This document shows positions 14,166 through 20,290 of a stretch of DNA of 20,290 nt, in pieces; within the stretch, counting starts at the first letter, position 1, and every line of letters starts with the position of its first letter. A program made the translations under genes and the position numbers. This stretch comes from an uncultured Bacillota bacterium (lineage in GTDB: Bacteria > Bacillota_I > Bacilli_A > Erysipelotrichales > Erysipelotrichaceae): NCBI GenBank assembly GCA_900321955.1, contig ONXX01000011.1, positions 1 through 20,290 of the forward strand. Reading direction: 5' to 3'. Below the pieces are notes generated by a model that had not been told where the DNA came from, did not search any database, and worked only from the letters and a program-made list of their open reading frames with translations.

Positions 14166-15062
14166 ATGAAGTCCGGTTTTATTGCAATACTGGGCCGGCC
14201 GAATGCCGGCAAGTCGACGCTGATCAATTCGATCATGAAAGAAAAGATCGCGATTACGACACAGAAGGCACAGACGACCAGGAATGCGATCCTGGGCATT
14301 TTGAATGATGAAGATTCCCAAATCGTCTTCATTGATACACCGGGTATCCATGAGGCCAAGACGGCTTTAGGCACCTACATGAACAGGGAAGCCTTGTCGC
14401 AAGCGGAAGGCGTGGATATCATCTACTACATCGTCGATGGGGCCAAGGGCCTTCAAAGCGAGGACAAGCAGATCCTTGAAAGAGTCTTCTCCTATGGTGC
14501 ACCGGTCTTTCTTCTGGTCAACAAGATCGATGAGATCTCCTCGGATCTTCTGATCCGAAGGCTGACGTACGCTTCCGACAATTATTCCTTTGCCGAGATC
14601 ATTCCGATCTCCGCTTTGAAGAAAGACAATATCGATGAGCTGATCGCCACTTCAAAAGGATATCTGACCGATTCGGTTCAATACTATCCGGAAGATGTGA
14701 AGACCAATATGAACCTGGATTTCCGCATCTCCGAGATCATCCGCGAAAAGATCATCCTGAATACCCGGGAAGAAATACCGCATCTGGTGGCCGTGCGCAT
14801 CGAAGAGATCAAGGAAAAGACTTCCAAAGTACAGATCGAAGCGACCATCATCTGCAACAAAGACACCCACAAGGGCATCATCATCGGCAGAAGCGGTTCG
14901 ATGTTAAAGAAGATCAACGATCAGGCTTCCAGCGACATTGCGCGTCTGTTTGACGGCAAGAAGATCATCCTTTCTCTTTATGTCAAAGTGGAAGAGGACT
15001 GGCTGAATTCACAGAAACAGCTCTTTGATCTGGGATACTTCTCAGGTGACAGGGATGAATGA
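14166..15062 (+). CDS. era: Era GTPase
   Basis: Essential GTPase that binds the 3' end of 16S rRNA and acts in 30S subunit maturation. 298 residues. G1 GRPNAGKS (10-17), G2 region QTTRNAILGI, G3 DTPG (57-60), G4 NKID (119-122), G5 SAL (149-151), then a C-terminal KH domain with GRSG. The start codon follows the cdd stop immediately. It overlaps recO by 8 bases. Confidence 0.98.
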   Translation: MKSGFIAILGRPNAGKSTLINSIMKEKIAITTQKAQTTRNAILGILNDEDSQIVFIDTPGIHEAKTALGTYMNREALSQAEGVDIIYYIVDGAKGLQSEDKQILERVFSYGAPVFLLVNKIDEISSDLLIRRLTYASDNYSFAEIIPISALKKDNIDELIATSKGYLTDSVQYYPEDVKTNMNLDFRISEIIREKIILNTREEIPHLVAVRIEEIKEKTSKVQIEATIICNKDTHKGIIIGRSGSMLKKINDQASSDIARLFDGKKIILSLYVKVEEDWLNSQKQLFDLGYFSGDRDE

Positions 15063-15753
15063 CAAGATCACTGCTTTTGTCTTAAACCAGAGCGATTACA
15101 AGGAAGCTGATGTTCTGATGCAGGTGGTCAGCAAAGAGTATGGCATCATCTCCCTGGTCGGCAAGGCCGGCAAGAAGCTTTCCAGCAAGAATCATTTTCT
15201 GCCGATGTGCCTCTATGAATTCATCATCGACTACAAGGAAGGCAAGGACATCTTTTCCATCCACGGCTACAAGCTGCTGGAAAACTATTTCGAGGATAAG
15301 GACATCGGTATGATGTCTTTCAAAAATGTGATCCTGGAGCTGGTATTGAAGAACCGCGATATCGATTGCTTCGATCCGCTGCTCTTTGTTTTCCGTAATA
15401 TAAATAAGGAAAACCGTTATCTGCCCGGCTGCATGTTTCTGTCTTATATCATCAAGCGTTTCGGCATCATGCCGATCGTTGATGGCTGTGCTCTGTGCGG
15501 AAACAAGAAGGTCGTCACTCTGTCCAACCGTCATGGCGGCTTCCTGTGTCTTGAACATATGGGTTCCGAACATCCTTTGCCGGTCGAGACTTTGAAAAAG
15601 TTCCGTCTGATCATCAAGGGGGAATTCAAGGATTATGAGGTGCTGAAACAGTTTCCTTACGACTACCGAGACTTTACATTGCTGATGGACTTCTATCTGG
15701 CCAACAGCGACGTGAGACTGCGTTCTTACGATTTCTACAAGACGATAAACTGA
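15055..15753 (+). CDS. recO: RecO recombination mediator
   Basis: Loads RecA together with RecR in the RecFOR pathway. 232 residues: N-terminal OB fold (ITAFVLNQSDYKEADVL, then GIISLVGKAGKK) and a helical C-terminal domain with a probable zinc site C145, C148, C165 and H168 (CALC, then CLEH). The ATG at 15055 inside the end of era gives the usual RecO N-terminus. Confidence 0.94.
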   Translation: MNDKITAFVLNQSDYKEADVLMQVVSKEYGIISLVGKAGKKLSSKNHFLPMCLYEFIIDYKEGKDIFSIHGYKLLENYFEDKDIGMMSFKNVILELVLKNRDIDCFDPLLFVFRNINKENRYLPGCMFLSYIIKRFGIMPIVDGCALCGNKKVVTLSNRHGGFLCLEHMGSEHPLPVETLKKFRLIIKGEFKDYEVLKQFPYDYRDFTLLMDFYLANSDVRLRSYDFYKTIN

Positions 15754-15754
15754 T

Positions 15755-16624
15755 ATGAAAAAGATATTGATCGTATTTCTCTTACTGATGTTAAGCGCGT
15801 GTTCCCGACGTGCCTTTTCGATCAATACGGATAACGTCAATGTCATGGACTATGAAACGCAAGAGATCGACGATGCACTCCATTCTGCCGAATATCTGGT
15901 CATCGATATGTCCGACTGCGATTACCTGTATGCCAAAAATGCCGATGCCCGCATGTATCCGGCTTCTTTGACCAAACTGGTCACCATGGACGCCGTCCTG
16001 AATCTGAGTGAGGATCTGAGTGATCATTCTTCTGTAACCTATGATCAGGTGGAAGCTCTGATCGATGAGGATGCTTCTTTGGCGTATATTCAAAGGGACT
16101 ATCCATATACGCTGTCAGATCTTTTGTATGGCCTGATTCTTCCTTCCGGTGCCGATGCGGCATTGGCCCTGGAAAACTACTATGACAGTCTTGGCATTTC
16201 TCTGGTGGACGAAATGAACACATTGTGCCAGGAACTTGGCTGCACCATGACTCATTTCACAAATTCGACCGGTCTTCATGACGACGATCACTATACCTGC
16301 CTCAATGATCTTTATCTGGTGGTGAGAGACATTCTGAAGTTTGAAAAGGGCAGAGAGATCCTCAATTCTTTGTCGCATACTTTGGAAGACGGCACCGTTG
16401 TGCGTACGACGATGGGCGTCGCTTACCGCGATCTGGATTTTGTCATCCTGGGCGGCAAGACCGGCTATACGCCGGAGGCCGGCCAGAATATCATCACCCT
16501 GTGCAAAGACAAGGGCAGATCTTATCTGGTCATGACCGGAAACGCCTATGGCAATTATTCTGAAAACCAGTACTGGCACTACGATGATGTCGTAAAAATA
16601 TTTGAATATATGCATAAAGACTAA
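15755..16624 (+). CDS. S11-family D-alanyl-D-alanine carboxypeptidase, lipoprotein
   Basis: Low-molecular-weight penicillin-binding protein that trims the terminal D-Ala from peptidoglycan stem peptides outside the membrane. 289 residues. The signal peptide ends in lipobox LSAC with Cys16, so it is anchored as a lipoprotein rather than by a C-terminal helix. Active-site motifs are S71-L-T-K74 (nucleophile), S131-G-A133 where SxN is usual, and K235-T-G. It begins one base after the recO stop without a clear ribosome site, so it is probably coupled. The thiT promoter overlaps its 3' end. Confidence 0.92.
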   Translation: MKKILIVFLLLMLSACSRRAFSINTDNVNVMDYETQEIDDALHSAEYLVIDMSDCDYLYAKNADARMYPASLTKLVTMDAVLNLSEDLSDHSSVTYDQVEALIDEDASLAYIQRDYPYTLSDLLYGLILPSGADAALALENYYDSLGISLVDEMNTLCQELGCTMTHFTNSTGLHDDDHYTCLNDLYLVVRDILKFEKGREILNSLSHTLEDGTVVRTTMGVAYRDLDFVILGGKTGYTPEAGQNIITLCKDKGRSYLVMTGNAYGNYSENQYWHYDDVVKIFEYMHKD

Positions 16625-16630
16625 TATAAT
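16602..16630 (+). promoter_or_regulatory. promoter of the TPP riboswitch-thiT unit
   Basis: -35 TTGAAT (16602-16607), 17-bp spacer, perfect TATAAT (16625-16630). It straddles the end of the preceding carboxypeptidase gene. Confidence 0.75.
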
Positions 16631-16706
16631 GGTTACGTGGGGTGCCGCAAGGCTGAGATCATACCCGTAACCTGATCTGGATAATGCCAGCGTAGGGAAG
16701 GCACCT
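16631..16706 (+). promoter_or_regulatory. TPP riboswitch (THI element) aptamer
   Basis: Contains the conserved core in order: GGGGTGCC, GGCTGAGA, ACCC, then CCTGATCTGGATAATGCC and AGCGTAGGGAA. The P3 arm is minimal (GCC GCAA GGC). It senses thiamine pyrophosphate and is followed by an expression-platform hairpin that holds the thiT ribosome site. Confidence 0.96.
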
Positions 16707-16727
16707 TTTGAATGGAGGTGTTTTTTT
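16702..16727 (+). terminator. expression-platform hairpin of the TPP riboswitch (terminator / ribosome-site sequestor)
   Basis: CACCTTT (16702-16708) pairs with GGAGGTG (16714-16720), with two G-U pairs and a 5-base loop, followed at once by seven Ts (16721-16727). The 3' arm is the thiT Shine-Dalgarno and the ATG comes right after the T run, so the hairpin can both terminate transcription and hide the ribosome site. Confidence 0.8.
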
Positions 16728-17249
16728 ATGGAAAAATCTAATTCTGCTGTAAAGACGATCGCTTATATGGCGATCTATTGTGCCGTCTTTGTCGTCTTTG
16801 ACAGAGTCTCCGACATGCTGAACCTGTTCAAGATGGCATCGGGCGGCAAACTGAATTTCGGACCGATCGCCTTGCTTGTGTGTTCCTACCATTTAGGCTG
16901 GAAGAAGGGCGCAATGGTCGGCGTTGTTTCCGTCTTTCTGCAGCTGGTCATCGGGTCGGTATCCTGGTATGGCATCGGCAGCTTCTTGCTGGACTATCTG
17001 ATCGCTTATGCCGTCTATGGCATTGCCTCAATGTTCCCGAATTTCGGTTATTTCTATTCCGGCATTTTAGTGACCAGCGTTATCCGTCTGCTGTCATCCA
17101 CCTTGGCCGGAACCATTCTTTGGGAAACGCCGTTCTGGGCTTCGTTATCCTATAATGCAACTTACATGATCCCGACAACCGTATGTGCGATCATCGTTGT
17201 TCCTCTTCTGGTGGAACGTCTCAAACCGGTCTTCAGAAGATACCAGTAA
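16728..17249 (+). CDS. thiT: ThiT, thiamine-specific S component of an ECF transporter
   Basis: Membrane substrate-binding subunit that captures thiamine and works with the shared EcfAA'T module, which is encoded elsewhere. 173 residues, mostly hydrophobic, about six helices, with features of the family (AYMAIYCAVFVVFDRVSD, LNFGPIALLVCSYHLGWKKG, and a Trp-rich part WETPFWASLSYNATYM). The TPP riboswitch directly upstream agrees with the assignment. Shine-Dalgarno GGAGGTG, start ATG 16728. Confidence 0.93.
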   Translation: MEKSNSAVKTIAYMAIYCAVFVVFDRVSDMLNLFKMASGGKLNFGPIALLVCSYHLGWKKGAMVGVVSVFLQLVIGSVSWYGIGSFLLDYLIAYAVYGIASMFPNFGYFYSGILVTSVIRLLSSTLAGTILWETPFWASLSYNATYMIPTTVCAIIVVPLLVERLKPVFRRYQ

Positions 17250-17271
17250 ACAAGGCGTGGTTTGAAGTCTT

Positions 17272-17288
17272 CCATATTGTGATATAAT
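17272..17288 (+). promoter_or_regulatory. extended -10 promoter of the DUF402 gene
   Basis: TGaTATAAT with a perfect TATAAT at 17283-17288 and a TGn extension. A weak -35 (TTTGAA) lies about 16 bp further upstream. The ATG at 17297 comes 8 bases after the -10 with no Shine-Dalgarno. Confidence 0.6.
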
Positions 17289-17296
17289 GCAAAAGC

Positions 17297-17836
17297 ATGG
17301 AAGAACTAAAGATCGGAGACAGTGTATTCGTACAGTCCTATAAACACAACGGTTCATTGCACAGGACCTGGTCAAAGGCCCTGGTCGTTGATGTCTTAAA
17401 AGACTGCTATGTCGTCGTGACGGACCACACCTGGGTGGTGGAGGCCGATAACCGGCGCTGGCTGACCAGAGAACCGGCGATCTGTTTCTACTATAAGAAT
17501 AAGTGGTTCAATATTATTTCCATGGTCAGAAAAAGCGGCATTTATTATTACTGCAATGTCGCGACACCGAGCATCTATGACGGAGAGGCGATCAAGAATA
17601 TCGACTACGACCTGGATGTCAAGGTCTTCCCGGATGATACCTATATGGTATTGGATGAGAACGAATTTGAATATCATTGTCACAAGATGAATTATTCAGA
17701 TGAAATAAAACAGATCTGTATCGATGCGAAGGATGAACTGGTTGATATGGTGAAGAATAAGACGGTGCCGTTTCAATTCTCCTATATCAATGACTACATC
17801 ATGAAATACTTCGAACTGCTGTTTGAAAAAGAGTAA
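17297..17836 (+). CDS. DUF402 family protein, likely nucleoside tri-/diphosphate phosphatase
   Basis: 179 residues. It resembles the Firmicute DUF402 group (B. subtilis YgaC-like; the S. aureus member is a nucleoside tri-/diphosphatase, Ntdp). Recognisable parts are an N-terminal beta-barrel (IGDSVFVQSYKHNGSLHRTW), the aromatic core FYYKNKWFNIISM, YYYCNVATP, and the acidic segment YDLDVKVFPDDTYMVLDENEF, which holds the metal-binding residues of the family. The C-terminal helix is followed directly by a large hairpin. It stands alone between thiT and the rRNA operon. Confidence 0.88.
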   Translation: MEELKIGDSVFVQSYKHNGSLHRTWSKALVVDVLKDCYVVVTDHTWVVEADNRRWLTREPAICFYYKNKWFNIISMVRKSGIYYYCNVATPSIYDGEAIKNIDYDLDVKVFPDDTYMVLDENEFEYHCHKMNYSDEIKQICIDAKDELVDMVKNKTVPFQFSYINDYIMKYFELLFEKE

Positions 17837-17912
17837 AAGAACTGAAGAAAACGACATTTATCACAAAAATAAAAAAAGTGAAAAAAGTTGTTGACTTCAG
17901 TTCTTTATTTTG
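17836..17912 (+). terminator. large branched hairpin after the DUF402 gene, overlapping the rRNA promoter
   Basis: 12-bp perfect inverted repeat AAAGAACTGAAG (17836-17847) / CTTCAGTTCTTT (17895-17906). Inside it, after a 2x2 internal loop, AACGAC can pair with GTTGTT (one G-U), and TCAC with GTGA near the A-rich loop. ATTTTG follows. It probably ends DUF402 transcription. Its 3' arm overlaps the -35 box and spacer of the rRNA promoter. Confidence 0.55.
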
Positions 17913-17919
17913 ATAGTAT
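17891..17919 (+). promoter_or_regulatory. promoter of the rRNA operon
   Basis: -35 TTGACT (17891-17896), 17-bp spacer, -10 TAGTAT (17914-17919). The A-rich upstream tract (17867-17887) could act as an UP element. Confidence 0.8.
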
Positions 17920-17974
17920 AAATAGGCACCCCACAAGTGAGCACCGAATGGTAAACACTGATGAGATGCGATTC

Positions 17975-17993
17975 GATCTTTGAAAACTAAATA
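17975..17993 (+). promoter_or_regulatory. boxA-like antitermination site in the rRNA leader
   Basis: GATCTTTGAAAACTAAATA resembles the TCTTTGAAAACT element common in Firmicute rRNA leaders and spacers. A related copy lies in the 16S-23S spacer at 19914-19933. The leader from about 17926 to 18060 otherwise holds a short AAGAAC/GTTCTT hairpin and no gene. Confidence 0.6.
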
Positions 17994-18060
17994 AGAAGCA
18001 ATTAAACAAAACGTCAATTCATTTAAACCAAGAACGATTAAGTTCTTAAATATCGAGTCA

Positions 18061-19602
<1,542 letters not shown>

Positions 19603-19715
19603 AAGGAGAAGGTCAGCGACATTCAGATCGAGGATCTGGATTGTTGGTTGGTAGATGAGGGGCACTTAAGGATATTGTTTAATTTTGAGGGTCTAAAGGG
19701 ACTCGAAAAGAATAT
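19603..19715 (+). other. 16S to tRNA-Ala internal transcribed spacer
   Basis: No gene. It holds a stable hairpin ATTCAGATC-GAG-GATCTGGAT (19621-19641, one G-U), possibly part of pre-rRNA processing. Confidence 0.7.
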
Positions 19716-19791
19716 GGGGGTGTAGCTCAGCTGGGAGAGCACCTGCTTTGCAAGCAGGGGGTCGTGAGTTCGAGCCTCATCATCTCCACCA
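19716..19791 (+). tRNA. tRNA-Ala (TGC)
   Basis: 76 nt with encoded CCA. Acceptor GGGGGTG/CATCTCC contains the G3-U70 alanine identity pair; anticodon loop TTTGCAA gives UGC. It lies in the rRNA spacer, as is usual. Confidence 0.97.
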
Positions 19792-19833
19792 GAGCGCAAG
19801 ATCCTCTGGTAGAAGGGGAATGAGCGCGAATGT

Positions 19834-19910
19834 GGGCCTGTAGCTCAGATGGTTAGAGCGCGCGCCTGATAAGCGCGAGGTCGCTGGTTCAAGTCCATTC
19901 AGGCCCACCA
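19834..19910 (+). tRNA. tRNA-Ile (GAT)
   Basis: 77 nt with encoded CCA. Acceptor GGGCCTG/CAGGCCC, anticodon stem CGCGC/GCGCG, loop CTGATAA. The T stem GCTGG/CCATT contains one C50-U64 mismatch. Confidence 0.96.
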
Positions 19911-20067
19911 ACATGCACCTTGAAAACTGAACAAATTCAAAGAAGAAACTGCGAAACAAGACATCAAATAGCAGGAAATTGTGGGAAACTACAAAGAACG
20001 CGGAAATGAATCTTGTTGGTGCAAAAGGATCTTCAAGAGAGAACCTGTAAAAAAGCGAAACAGGAAC
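19911..20067 (+). other. tRNA-Ile to 23S spacer with boxA-like site
   Basis: No gene. It begins with GCACCTTGAAAACTGAACAA (19915-19934), a second copy of the leader boxA-like element, and then A-rich sequence preceding 23S. Confidence 0.6.
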
Positions 20068-20290
20068 GGTCAAGCTACAAAGGGCGCAGGGCGAATGCCT
20101 TGGCACCAGGAGCCGAAGAAGGACGTGGTAAGCTGCGAAAAGCTGCGGGGAGCTGCAAACAAGCGTTTATCCGCAGATATCCGAATGGGGCAACCCGCAT
20201 ACTGTCATGAGTATGCACCATACACTGAATACATAGGTGTATGGGGGGAACCACCTGAACTGAAACATCTAAGTAGGGTGAGGAAGAGAA
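20068..20290 (+). rRNA. rrl: 23S ribosomal RNA, 5' part
   Basis: Begins with GGTCAAGCTACAAAGGGCGC and contains the conserved ATGCCTTGGCACCAGGAGCC and GAAGGACGTGGTAAGCTGCG segments. It is cut by the right edge of the window. The start was set by analogy with B. subtilis. Confidence 0.95.

Noticed and set aside
15082..15846. 254-codon open frame antisense to recO
   Set aside because: It lies opposite a gene with clear RecO features, and no family features or expression signals are seen.

Overview
The window reads as a chromosomal segment of a Firmicute of the Erysipelotrichia/Erysipelotrichaceae type. The basis is the character of the 16S rRNA gene at 18061-19602, the 16S-tRNA-Ala-tRNA-Ile-23S operon layout, and two classic Firmicute gene orders (murG-murB-divIB and ybeY-dgkA-cdd-era-recO). 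This is recognition by eye, not a database result. Base composition is moderate and even, and I see no insertion sequence, prophage or CRISPR array.

Layout. (1) 1-2057: a Y-family DNA polymerase (minus strand, running off the left edge) is divergent from a LexA/HdiR-like HTH plus S24-peptidase repressor. A small two-helix membrane protein is coupled to the repressor, and a terminator follows. Two near-identical palindromes sit in the 96-bp intergenic region, each inside one of the two divergent promoters, so this looks like a self-contained SOS-type module. (2) 2080-4775: murG, a broken murB and divIB, in overlapping order, for peptidoglycan precursor synthesis and division. murB has lost about 125 bp including its FAD-binding PGxxGGA region and is frameshifted. 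(3) 4777-5553: eight tRNA genes on the minus strand (in transcription order Cys, Leu, Pro, Met, Ile2, Ser, fMet, Phe) ending at a palindromic terminator shared with divIB. (4) 5676-10949: a monocistronic gene for a 1757-residue, almost entirely coiled-coil protein of unknown function that contains a long internal duplication. (5) 11017-12950: htpG (Hsp90) on the minus strand with a CIRCE operator. (6) 12992-16624: ybeY-dgkA-cdd-era-recO plus a lipoprotein D,D-carboxypeptidase, tightly packed or overlapping and probably one operon. (7) 16602-17249: a TPP riboswitch controlling the thiamine ECF transporter subunit thiT. (8) 17297-17836: a DUF402 nucleotide phosphatase-like gene. (9) 17836-20290: the rRNA operon, entered through a strong promoter that overlaps the hairpin following the DUF402 gene, then 16S, tRNA-Ala(UGC), tRNA-Ile(GAU) and the 5' end of 23S.

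Most of the window is housekeeping. The parts that deserve a second look are the candidate DNA-damage regulon with its own operator and a possible small membrane effector, the giant duplicated coiled-coil protein, the disrupted murB, and several promoters whose -10 box lies only 6-8 bases before a start codon with no Shine-Dalgarno, suggesting leaderless mRNAs.
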